From: Sphingomonas_R sp036387535
GTDB lineage: Bacteria; Pseudomonadota; Alphaproteobacteria; Sphingomonadales; Sphingomonadaceae
Direction of reading: 5' to 3'
NCBI RefSeq assembly: GCF_036387535.1
Contig: NZ_DASVTO010000134.1
Location: 1 to 31,740, forward strand
DNA: 31,740 nt
Part shown: piece after piece, positions 15,532 to 21,814 of the stretch
Layout: each line of letters starts with the position of its first letter
Position numbering within the stretch: position 1 is the stretch's first letter
The notes under the pieces: model-generated
What the model saw: only the letters and a program-made list of their open reading frames with translations
What the model was told of the DNA's origin: nothing
Databases searched by the model: none
Program-made: the position numbers and the translations under genes

Positions 15532-15566
15532 TTCCTAAAATATTTCTGTCCTACTTGGTTATAGGA
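15532..15566. promoter_or_regulatory. AT-rich control region with TCCTA/TAGGA repeats upstream of the 15597 gene
   Basis: This is the most AT-rich stretch in the region. TTCCTA (15532-15537) precedes TCCTA (15549-15553) and TAGGA (15562-15566), which form an inverted repeat with 8 bases between. TCCTACTTG at 15549-15557 is identical to nine bases at 1257-1265 in the putative operator of the S24 repressor. TAAAAT at 15536-15541 could be a -10 element. Shared control with the S24 protein is a hypothesis. Confidence 0.4.
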
Positions 15567-15596
15567 TGCTTGATCTCCCCATGAGGGGGATTCGGG

Positions 15597-16373
15597 ATGC
15601 GACGATATCAGGCGCTGGACGGCCGGTGGCGGTGGGCGGCGGCGGGGCCGTATCTGCTGTTGTGTGCGGCGGGATTTGCGAGCCTGGCGGGTGCGATCGG
15701 GCCGGTCGGGGCCGCGTTCCTGGGCGGGTATCTGCTGACCGCGCGCATGCTGTTGCTGGCTGTGCAGAATGGTGAGGTAACGGCTTTGCTGTGGCTGCGC
15801 TGCGCGGCGCATCTGGTGCAGGGCGGGGTGGTCGCGCTGATCGGGCAGCGGGTGCTGGGGGGCGGAGCGCCGGATGCGGTGCTGGTCGGGATCGGCTTTG
15901 CGGCGGGCTATGCGCCCGATCTGGGGATGATCGCGGTCGCGCGGCGGGTGCGGCTGCGGGTGGCGAAGCCGGTCGACGGGGCCGCGCTGGATGCGGTAGC
16001 GGTGCAGCCGCTGGAACTGATCGACGGGATCGACAGCGATATCGCGCGCCGCCTGGCACAGGGCGGCTGGTACGATGTCCAGAACCTGGCGACGGCGCAT
16101 CCGGTGCGGGTGCACCGCGCGACGCCCTATGGCCTGTATCAGGTGTTGGACTGGGTGGCGCAGGCGCAACTGTGCCTTGCCGTCGGCAGTGCTGCGTTCC
16201 GCGACCTGCGCCGCGTGCATGTCCGCAGCCTGTTCGACCTGGAACGGGCGGGGCCGGCGGTGGCGGGCGTGCTGGCGATCGAGGCGGCGGCGGTGGCGCC
16301 GCTGGCGGCGATGTTGCTGGATGCGCCGCACGTCGTGCGGCTGCGGACGTTGCGCCGGGCGACCGGCGCATGA
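15597..16373 (+). CDS. Unknown multi-pass membrane protein with a helix-hairpin-helix-like segment
   Basis: I recognise no named family. The 258-residue protein has about four hydrophobic segments in its first 115 residues (about 12-32, 35-55, 64-85, 90-112) and one or two near the C-terminus (about 225-245). The soluble middle carries LIDGIDSDIARRLAQGGWYDVQNLATAHP (residues about 140-168, given here as key pattern G-I-D..IA.RL...G...VQNLA), which resembles a helix-hairpin-helix unit. The start at 15597 has a purine-rich AGGGGG 10 bases upstream. The stop overlaps the start of the next gene (ATGA), so it is coupled to a cell-wall hydrolase gene. A membrane protein paired with a hydrolase recalls holin/endolysin-type or secretion-linked cell-wall units, but the size and extra domain do not fit a simple holin. 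Confidence 0.75.
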   Translation: MRRYQALDGRWRWAAAGPYLLLCAAGFASLAGAIGPVGAAFLGGYLLTARMLLLAVQNGEVTALLWLRCAAHLVQGGVVALIGQRVLGGGAPDAVLVGIGFAAGYAPDLGMIAVARRVRLRVAKPVDGAALDAVAVQPLELIDGIDSDIARRLAQGGWYDVQNLATAHPVRVHRATPYGLYQVLDWVAQAQLCLAVGSAAFRDLRRVHVRSLFDLERAGPAVAGVLAIEAAAVAPLAAMLLDAPHVVRLRTLRRATGA

Positions 16374-16918
16374 GCGGGTCGGATGCACGGGCGTTGCCGC
16401 CCGCCTATCGCTGGCTCGCGACGGTCGGGCCGTTGCCGCGGATGCTGCGCGTGGCGCTGGCGTTGTACGGCACGCGCGAGACGGTGGGGGCCGGCGACAA
16501 TCCGGTGATCCTGGCCTGGGCGGCGGAGGTGGGGCTGGCCAAGACGTACCGGGCTGATGCGGTGCCGTGGTGCGGACTGTTCCTGGCGGTGGTGGCGCAG
16601 CGTGCGGGCAAGCCGGTTCCGGCCGCACCGCTCTGGGCGCTCAGCTGGGGGCGGTTTGGCGTGGCAGCGGAGCGGCCGATGCTGGGCGACGTACTGACGT
16701 TCACGCGGCCGGGCGGCGGGCATGTCGCGCTCTATGTCGGAGAGGATGCCGACACCTATCACCTGCTCGGCGGGAATCAGGACGATCGGGTGGGGTTTGC
16801 GCGCATCGTCAAGCGCAGGCTGCGCGCGGTGCGGCGACCGGAATATCGCGCGCAGCCGGAGTCGGTAGCGGTGCGGGTGCTGGCCGCTGGTGGCGCGCTG
16901 TCGGTCGATGAGGTTTGA
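16370..16918 (+). CDS. NlpC/P60-like cell-wall hydrolase (TIGR02594-type)
   Basis: This is a probable peptidoglycan amidase or endopeptidase of 182 residues. The papain-like catalytic set is visible as Cys68 in AVPWCGLFLA, His118 in GGGHVALYVG and Asn136 in LLGGNQDD, with GDVLTF ahead of the His. This is the pattern of the TIGR02594 family, many members of which are phage endolysins or gene-transfer-agent proteins. No signal peptide is present, so export would need a holin-like partner or another route. The start at 16370 overlaps the stop of the membrane-protein gene. The C-terminal 35 residues are basic and then hydrophobic without clear family match. Whether this acts in lysis, cell-wall remodelling or defence cannot be read from sequence. 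Confidence 0.8.
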   Translation: MSGSDARALPPAYRWLATVGPLPRMLRVALALYGTRETVGAGDNPVILAWAAEVGLAKTYRADAVPWCGLFLAVVAQRAGKPVPAAPLWALSWGRFGVAAERPMLGDVLTFTRPGGGHVALYVGEDADTYHLLGGNQDDRVGFARIVKRRLRAVRRPEYRAQPESVAVRVLAAGGALSVDEV

Positions 16919-16945
16919 GGGGCGGCCCGCTTTTTCGGCAGATAT

Positions 16946-17030
16946 CGTCGCCTTGGCGTCGGCCGGGGTCTCGTTTGGCTTGGGGTGTGCGCTTCGCCTG
17001 CGGAAGATCCCGGCCTTCGCCGGCACGACG
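16946..17030. repeat. Dispersed palindromic repeat, copy 2
   Basis: This is the second copy of the element at 13400-13484, in the same orientation. It shares GCCGGGGTC, CGTTTGG, GCGCTTC, CCTG, CCCGGCCTTCGCCGG and ACGACG in order. The two copies bracket dxs and the membrane protein/hydrolase pair. The remainder of the 180-base gap to tlyA shows no gene. Confidence 0.65.
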
Positions 17031-17098
17031 ATCTTTGTAAGCTGTTTCGATACCGACACCTGCTTTTCTTGGGGCGCGTGATCCGGCATGAGGCACCC

Positions 17099-17839
17099 AT
17101 GGCCAAGACGTTGCGCGCGGATCAGATGCTCGTCGACCGCGGGCTGGTGGAAAGCCGGGCGCGGGGGCAGGCGCTGATCCTGGCGGGGCTCGTCTATTCC
17201 GACACGCGGAAGATCGAGAAGGCGGGGCAGACACTGCCGATCGATGCGCCGATCACGATCAAGGGACGCGACCATCCCTGGGTGTCGCGTGGGGGCGTCA
17301 AGCTGGCTCATGGATTGGCGCATTTCGGGTGGGACGTGACCGGTGCGGTGGCAATCGACGTGGGATCGTCGACCGGGGGGTTTACCGACGTGCTGCTGAC
17401 TGGTGGCGCGGCGCGGGTCTATGCGGTGGATTCGGGCACCAACCAGCTCGCCTGGCGCCTGCGGCAGGATGCCCGCGTGGTGGTGATGGAAAAGACCAAC
17501 GCCCGCCATCTGACGCCCGAGCAGATCGCGGAGCCGATCGACATCGTGGTGTGCGACGCAAGCTTCATCGCGCTGTCGAAGGTGCTGGACGCCGCGATCG
17601 ATTTCGTGCGGCCGGGTGGGCGATTGCTGGCGCTGGTCAAGCCGCAGTTCGAGGCGGGGCGCGACGAGATCGGCAAGGGCGGCGTGGTGCGCGACCCGGA
17701 CGTGCATGCCCGCGTCTGCGCGGCGGCGGCGGCCTGGATCGGAACGCGCGGCTGGACGGTGGCGGGCATCACCACCAGCCCGATCACCGGGCCGGAGGGC
17801 AATGTCGAGTTCCTGCTGGGCGCGATCAAGGCGGAATGA
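17099..17839 (+). CDS. tlyA: TlyA-family rRNA 2'-O-methyltransferase
   Basis: TlyA-type enzymes methylate ribose 2'-OH groups in 16S and 23S rRNA using S-adenosylmethionine; the old name hemolysin A reflects an early assay. The 246-residue protein has an N-terminal S4 RNA-binding domain (about 4-60, RADQMLVDRGLVESRARGQ). An FtsJ-like domain follows: VSRGGVKL with Lys68, the SAM-binding DVGSSTGGFTD (87-97), VVCDASFI, and LVKPQFEAGR with the catalytic-type Lys. GAGG lies about 5 bases before the ATG. The gene is commonly next to dxs in alphaproteobacteria. A gap of 108 bases separates it from the following tspO. Confidence 0.95.
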   Translation: MAKTLRADQMLVDRGLVESRARGQALILAGLVYSDTRKIEKAGQTLPIDAPITIKGRDHPWVSRGGVKLAHGLAHFGWDVTGAVAIDVGSSTGGFTDVLLTGGAARVYAVDSGTNQLAWRLRQDARVVVMEKTNARHLTPEQIAEPIDIVVCDASFIALSKVLDAAIDFVRPGGRLLALVKPQFEAGRDEIGKGGVVRDPDVHARVCAAAAAWIGTRGWTVAGITTSPITGPEGNVEFLLGAIKAE

Positions 17840-17947
17840 CGCCGCCCAAGCTAGCGGATCGCGACCATTTTCCTAATGTTCTTGCCGTAGGCGCCGGTCG
17901 CGCGGCAAAGCGGCCGCGGGCGGATCGCATCGGGGGATGGAACGGGC

Positions 17948-18502
17948 ATGGGTGAGATTGCATCGCAGGGACAGATCCGAATGGCGGTGCTGCGCTGGGG
18001 CATCGTGCTGGTGCCGCTGATCCTGTTGCTGGGGCTGGCGTCGGGCCGGCTCGCCAATTCCGGTTATGGCAATGGCTGGTTCGCGGCGCTGGCCCAGCCT
18101 GGCTTCACGCCGCCGGGCTGGATGTTCGGCGTCGCGTGGACGGCGTTGTACCTGATGATGGGGGTCGCGCTGACGCTGGTGGTGACGGCGCGCGGAGCGC
18201 CCCGGCGGGGCGGGGCCATCCTGCTGTTCGCGGTGCAACTGGCGCTCAATCTCGCCTGGTCGCCATTGTTCTTCGCGGCGCACCGTATCTGGCCGGCGTT
18301 TGTGCTGATCCTGCTGATCCTGGCGACGGCGGCGATGACGGCGCGCGCATTCTGGCGGATCCGGCCGGCGGCGGGGTGGCTGCTGCTGCCGTACCTGCTG
18401 TGGCTGTGCTTCGCAGCCGCGCTCAATTTCGAGATCGGCCGGATGAACCCCGACGCCGCGCGGGTTGCATGGACGCGGCCGAGCCCCCAAATCCGGGTCT
18501 GA
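17948..18502 (+). CDS. tspO: TspO/MBR family membrane protein
   Basis: TspO is a five-helix inner- or outer-membrane protein that binds porphyrins and related molecules and is related to the mitochondrial translocator protein. In photosynthetic alphaproteobacteria it modulates tetrapyrrole-dependent gene expression. The 184-residue product has a hydrophilic start, then five hydrophobic segments. It shows the family motifs QPGFTPPGWMFGVAWTALYL, QLALNLAWSPLFF and the Trp/Asn-rich PYLLWLCFAAALNFEI. It is slightly longer than average because of about 15 extra residues at the N-terminus; the in-frame ATG at 17981 is an alternative start. Upstream (17868-17890) is an AT-richer patch with TTTTCCTAATG. 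The UbiK-like gene starts 21 bases after its stop. Confidence 0.93.
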   Translation: MGEIASQGQIRMAVLRWGIVLVPLILLLGLASGRLANSGYGNGWFAALAQPGFTPPGWMFGVAWTALYLMMGVALTLVVTARGAPRRGGAILLFAVQLALNLAWSPLFFAAHRIWPAFVLILLILATAAMTARAFWRIRPAAGWLLLPYLLWLCFAAALNFEIGRMNPDAARVAWTRPSPQIRV

Positions 18503-18522
18503 TACACGGGGCGAGACAGACC

Positions 18523-18849
18523 ATGCAGACCGAAAACCGGCTGATCGACGATATCGTGAAGATGATGAATGGCGCGGCAGGGACGCTGGCCGGCGTCGGG
18601 CGCGAGGCCGAAGCGACCGCACGGTCCCGTGCGCGCGAATGGATCGGCGGGCTGGATTTCGTATCGCGCGACGAGTTCGAGGCCGTGAAGGCGATGGCCG
18701 CTGCCGCACGTGACGAGGCAGAGACGCTGCGCGCGCGACTCGATGCGCTGGATAGGAGGACCGCTGCACCGCTGGTTACCCCGGCGGCATCACAGACCCA
18801 GTCGTTCGGGACCGATGACGGCAATTTGCCGCCGATCGCGCCGTCCTGA
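18523..18849 (+). CDS. UbiK-like accessory factor (BMFP coiled-coil protein)
   Basis: This 108-residue protein matches the BMFP/UbiK pattern. It has an N-terminal amphipathic helix (NRLIDDIVKMMNGAAGTL), a central segment rich in Ala and Arg, and a coiled coil (about 48-78, SRDEFEAVKAMAAAARDEAE). A disordered Thr/Ser/Pro-rich tail ends in LPPIAPS. Family members assist ubiquinone synthesis (UbiK) or associate with membranes as small trimers. The start at 18523 was chosen because homologous sequence begins there; the ribosome binding site is weak. It lies 20 bases after tspO and may be co-transcribed. Confidence 0.8.
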   Translation: MQTENRLIDDIVKMMNGAAGTLAGVGREAEATARSRAREWIGGLDFVSRDEFEAVKAMAAAARDEAETLRARLDALDRRTAAPLVTPAASQTQSFGTDDGNLPPIAPS

Positions 18850-18949
18850 ACGCGTTTATCCACAGCTTATCGCCGAAATTCGCCGTTCCGCGCCTTGCGG
18901 GACGGTTTCTGCGCGTTCAAGCAGACCGGATATGAGTAGGCATGGACGT

Positions 18950-19459
18950 ATGACGCTGGACGACGAGGAATCCACCGCCGACGTCAGCGCGCCGATCGAC
19001 ATGCTCGAAGAGTATTTCGAGGCGCATGGCTGGTCGAGCGAACGCCAGGGCGATGAAGAGATCGTCGCGCATTTCCAGGGCAGCTGGACCCAATATGAGT
19101 TGCGCGCGGTGTGGCGCGAAGAGGATCAGGTGCTGCAGTTTCTGGCGTTGCCCGATGTCCGGGTTGCGGCGGACAAGCGCGCGGCGATCTACGAGACGAT
19201 CGGGCTGATCAACGAACAACTGTGGATCGGGCACTTCGAATTGTGGGCATCGTCGGGCATGCTGCTGTTCCGGCATGCCGCCCTGCTGGACGGCGAGGCG
19301 GAGAGCGTGATGACGCTGGATCAGGCCGAGACGCTGATCGAGGCGGCGATCGACGAGTGCGAACGCTTCTATCCCGTGTTCCAGTTCGTGCTGTGGGCCG
19401 ACAAGAGCCCGAGCGAGGCCATTGCCGCGGCGTTGATCGAGACGCAAGGCGAGGCATGA
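18950..19459 (+). CDS. YbjN domain-containing protein
   Basis: YbjN-type proteins have a fold like type III secretion chaperones; in Escherichia coli YbjN affects motility and stress responses, and the molecular role is unclear. The 169-residue product has the domain from about 12 to 150: DMLEEYFEAHGW, GSWTQYELRAVWREEDQVLQ, INEQLWIGHFELW and SSGMLLFRHAALL. It is acidic and cytoplasmic. The start at 18950 has AGG about 10 bases ahead; an in-frame ATG at 18932 would add 6 residues and cannot be excluded. The stop overlaps the proC start (ATGA). This YbjN-proC coupling is a recurring alphaproteobacterial gene pair as far as I recall. Confidence 0.9.
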   Translation: MTLDDEESTADVSAPIDMLEEYFEAHGWSSERQGDEEIVAHFQGSWTQYELRAVWREEDQVLQFLALPDVRVAADKRAAIYETIGLINEQLWIGHFELWASSGMLLFRHAALLDGEAESVMTLDQAETLIEAAIDECERFYPVFQFVLWADKSPSEAIAAALIETQGEA

Positions 19460-20277
19460 CCGAAGCGGCCGCTATGATCGACGGTCCGATCTGGGCGGTC
19501 GGCGCCGGCAATATGGCGGGCGCGATGCTGCGCCGCTGGCTGGAGACCGGGCTGGATCCGGCGCGGCTGACCGTCATCCGCAAGTCGGGCGTGGTTTTTG
19601 CCGATGGCGTGGCGACCTGGACCACGCCGCCGGGCGATGGCGCGGTGCCGGCGGTGGTGCTGCTGGGCGTGAAGCCGCAGATGCTGGACGGCGTGGCGGA
19701 ACCACTGGCGGCGGCGATGGCGCCGGGCACGATCCTGATTTCGATCCTGGCCGGTGTGGATCATGCAGCGCTGGCGCGGCGGTTTCCGGTTGCGCGGATC
19801 GTGCGCGCGATGCCGAACCTGCCGGTCGCGATCGGGTGCGGGGTGGTCGCGTTGCACAGTGCACTGGCGGATGCCGAGCTGCGCGGGGCGGTGACGCGAT
19901 TGATGACGCCGCTGGGGCTGGTCGAATGGATCGCGGACGAGGCGTTGATGGACCTGGCGACCGCGGTGGCGGGGTCCGGCCCGGCATTTCTGTACCGGTT
20001 CATCGACGCGCTGGCCGCGGCGGCGGTGTCCGGCGGCATGGCGCGGGATCAGGCCGACCGCTTCGCGCTGGCGACGGTCGCGGGGGCCGGTCAGCAGGCG
20101 GCACGTGCGACGGTTGCGCCGTCCGTGCTGGCGGAACAGGTGGCTAGTCCCGGCGGGAGCACGCGCAAGGGGCTGGACATGCTGGATGCCGAAGACGGGT
20201 TGCACCCGCTGCTCTGTCGCACGATCGACGCCGCGCTGGCCCGCAACCGCGAAATGGGCGCAGCGGCGCGAGGATAG
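19456..20277 (+). CDS. proC: Pyrroline-5-carboxylate reductase
   Basis: This enzyme carries out the last step of proline synthesis, reducing pyrroline-5-carboxylate with NAD(P)H. The 273-residue length is typical. The N-terminal Rossmann motif is WAVGAGNMAGAMLRRWL. It is followed by VLLGVKPQML, RAMPNLPVAIGCGV and the dimer-domain signatures ATAVAGSGPAFLYRFIDAL and ASPGGSTRKGLDMLD. The start at 19456 follows AAGGCGAGG and overlaps the upstream stop. It converges with the small minus-strand gene at 20302, leaving 24 bases. Confidence 0.96.
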   Translation: MTEAAAMIDGPIWAVGAGNMAGAMLRRWLETGLDPARLTVIRKSGVVFADGVATWTTPPGDGAVPAVVLLGVKPQMLDGVAEPLAAAMAPGTILISILAGVDHAALARRFPVARIVRAMPNLPVAIGCGVVALHSALADAELRGAVTRLMTPLGLVEWIADEALMDLATAVAGSGPAFLYRFIDALAAAAVSGGMARDQADRFALATVAGAGQQAARATVAPSVLAEQVASPGGSTRKGLDMLDAEDGLHPLLCRTIDAALARNREMGAAARG

Positions 20278-20301
20278 CCCTGCGCCGCCGCCGCGCGGAC
20301 C

Positions 20302-20583
20302 TCAGCGTTCCTCGGTCGGTGCGTTCTCGGTTTCGCCGACCTTCTGATCGCCCAACTGGCCGGGACCGTGATAGGCGATTTCCGTCTGTCCGCCATGGCC
20401 CATGAAGCTGCCGGGGCGCTTGTCGCTGCCGTCCTTGCCGGTGTGCGGGTTGGGGTAGGCGCCGCCACCGGATTCGCCGGTCTGTTCGGCGCCGCCACGA
20501 CGGGACGCGAGTTCGCCATTCTGGTCGGGCGGCGACGGCCGGGTGCCCTTGCCATCGGCTTGCATCGGAACATCGTTCGCCAT
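20302..20583 (-). CDS. Small hydrophilic Gly-rich protein (93 aa), unknown
   Basis: This is an unknown cytoplasmic protein of 93 residues from an ATG at 20583 with AGGAGAT 4 bases ahead, a strong start signal. The whole chain is polar and apparently unstructured, with few hydrophobic residues and motifs such as GKGTRPSPPDQNGELASRRG, GESGGGAYPNPHTGKDG and FMGHGGQTEIAYHGPGQ. I recall near-identical motifs in small proteins of other sphingomonads, which supports a conserved lineage-specific gene. The composition resembles hydrophilin or stress-protection proteins, but no function is established. It is divergent from the Gfo-type gene at 20692; the 108 bases between hold both promoters. Confidence 0.75.
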   Translation of the reverse strand: MANDVPMQADGKGTRPSPPDQNGELASRRGGAEQTGESGGGAYPNPHTGKDGSDKRPGSFMGHGGQTEIAYHGPGQLGDQKVGETENAPTEER

Positions 20584-20691
20584 GATATCTCCTGGGTTTG
20601 AGACAGGACAACGTGTTAGGAATGCGCGGGTTTCATGGAGCCGATCCAGCGGCCGGCGCATTGTAGCCCGGCCGGTGCAGGGAGGATGATG

Positions 20692-21807
20692 ATGGACGAC
20701 ACCAGTCGGCGGGGCGTGTTGCAGGGCATGGGGACAGGCATGTTGACGGCGCTGGCCGGGCGCGGCCTGGCCGCGGTCCCAGCGCCCGCACCGGGCCGGA
20801 AGCTGGGCTATGCGATCGTCGGGCTGGGCGGCTATGCCACGCGCCAGATCATGCCGCAGTTCCGCGATTGCGACCATTCCAGGCTGGTCGCGCTGGTCAG
20901 CGGCACGCCGGGCAAGCTGACCCGCTATGCCGCCGAATATGACATTCCGGCCAGCAATCTCTACAGCTATGCCACGTTCGACCGGATCCGCGACAATCCG
21001 TCCATCGATATCGTCTATATCGTGCTGCCCAACAGCATGCATGCCGAATACAGCATCCGTGCGGCACAGGCGGGCAAGCATGTGCTGTGCGAAAAGCCGA
21101 TGGCGGTCAGCGTGGCGGAATGCGAGGCGATGATCGCCGCCAGCCGCAAGGCGAACCGCAAGCTGATGATCGGATATCGCAGCCGCTTCGAACCCTATAA
21201 CCAGCTGGCGATCCAGCTGGCGCGCGGCGGTCATGTCGGGCCGACCCGGATCATCACCGCCGAACACGGCTTCAACGCGCAGCCGGGGCAGTGGCGGCTG
21301 GACCGGGCGATGTCGGGCGGAGGATCGCTGATGGATATCGGCATCTACAGCCTGAACGCGGTCCGGTACCTGAGCGGGGAGGAGCCAGTGTCGGTGACGG
21401 CGGTGGAGTCGACCGATCGCCGCGACCCGCGGTTCCGGACGGTCGAGGACCGCATCGATTTCATGCTGCGCTTCCCGTCGGGGATCGTCGCCAATTGCGT
21501 GTCGAGCTACAGCTCCAACCACAATGCGTACCGGGTGAACGGCACTGACGGGTTCATCGCGATGGAGCCCGCGACCCCGTATGAAGGGCAGCGGATGATG
21601 ATCCGCAAGGACGGCGTCACCGCGCCGCGCGTCCTGCCGAAACCGCCGAAGACCCAGTTTGTGGGGCAGCTGGATCATCTTGCGATCTGCGTGATGACGG
21701 ACCAGCAGCCGATCGTGGCGGGGGAGGAAGGGCTGGCCGACCTGCACGTGATGGAGGCGATCTACCGGTCCGCGCGCGAGGGCCGGGCGGTGACGCTGCG
21801 CAGCTGA
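20692..21807 (+). CDS. Tat-exported Gfo/Idh/MocA oxidoreductase (glucose-fructose oxidoreductase-like)
   Basis: This is an NAD(P)-dependent sugar oxidoreductase, probably periplasmic. The chosen start (20692) is the third of three ATGs, 6 bases after GGGAGG. Arg6-Arg7 in SRRGVL and a hydrophobic stretch ending near AAVPA form a twin-arginine signal. The Rossmann motif is YAIVGLGGYATRQI (40-53). Catalytic residues of the family are Lys135 in CEKPMAVS, and Asp216 and Tyr220 in GGSLMDIGIYSLN. Overall it is close to Zymomonas glucose-fructose oxidoreductase, which is also Tat-exported and binds NADP tightly. It faces the sulfoquinovosidase gene with a 7-base gap, so its substrate may be SQ, a SQ glycoside or glucose. 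A redox glycosidase role, as in GH109 or GH188, is possible but not shown. Confidence 0.85.
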   Translation: MDDTSRRGVLQGMGTGMLTALAGRGLAAVPAPAPGRKLGYAIVGLGGYATRQIMPQFRDCDHSRLVALVSGTPGKLTRYAAEYDIPASNLYSYATFDRIRDNPSIDIVYIVLPNSMHAEYSIRAAQAGKHVLCEKPMAVSVAECEAMIAASRKANRKLMIGYRSRFEPYNQLAIQLARGGHVGPTRIITAEHGFNAQPGQWRLDRAMSGGGSLMDIGIYSLNAVRYLSGEEPVSVTAVESTDRRDPRFRTVEDRIDFMLRFPSGIVANCVSSYSSNHNAYRVNGTDGFIAMEPATPYEGQRMMIRKDGVTAPRVLPKPPKTQFVGQLDHLAICVMTDQQPIVAGEEGLADLHVMEAIYRSAREGRAVTLRS

Positions 21808-21814
21808 TCCGGCG

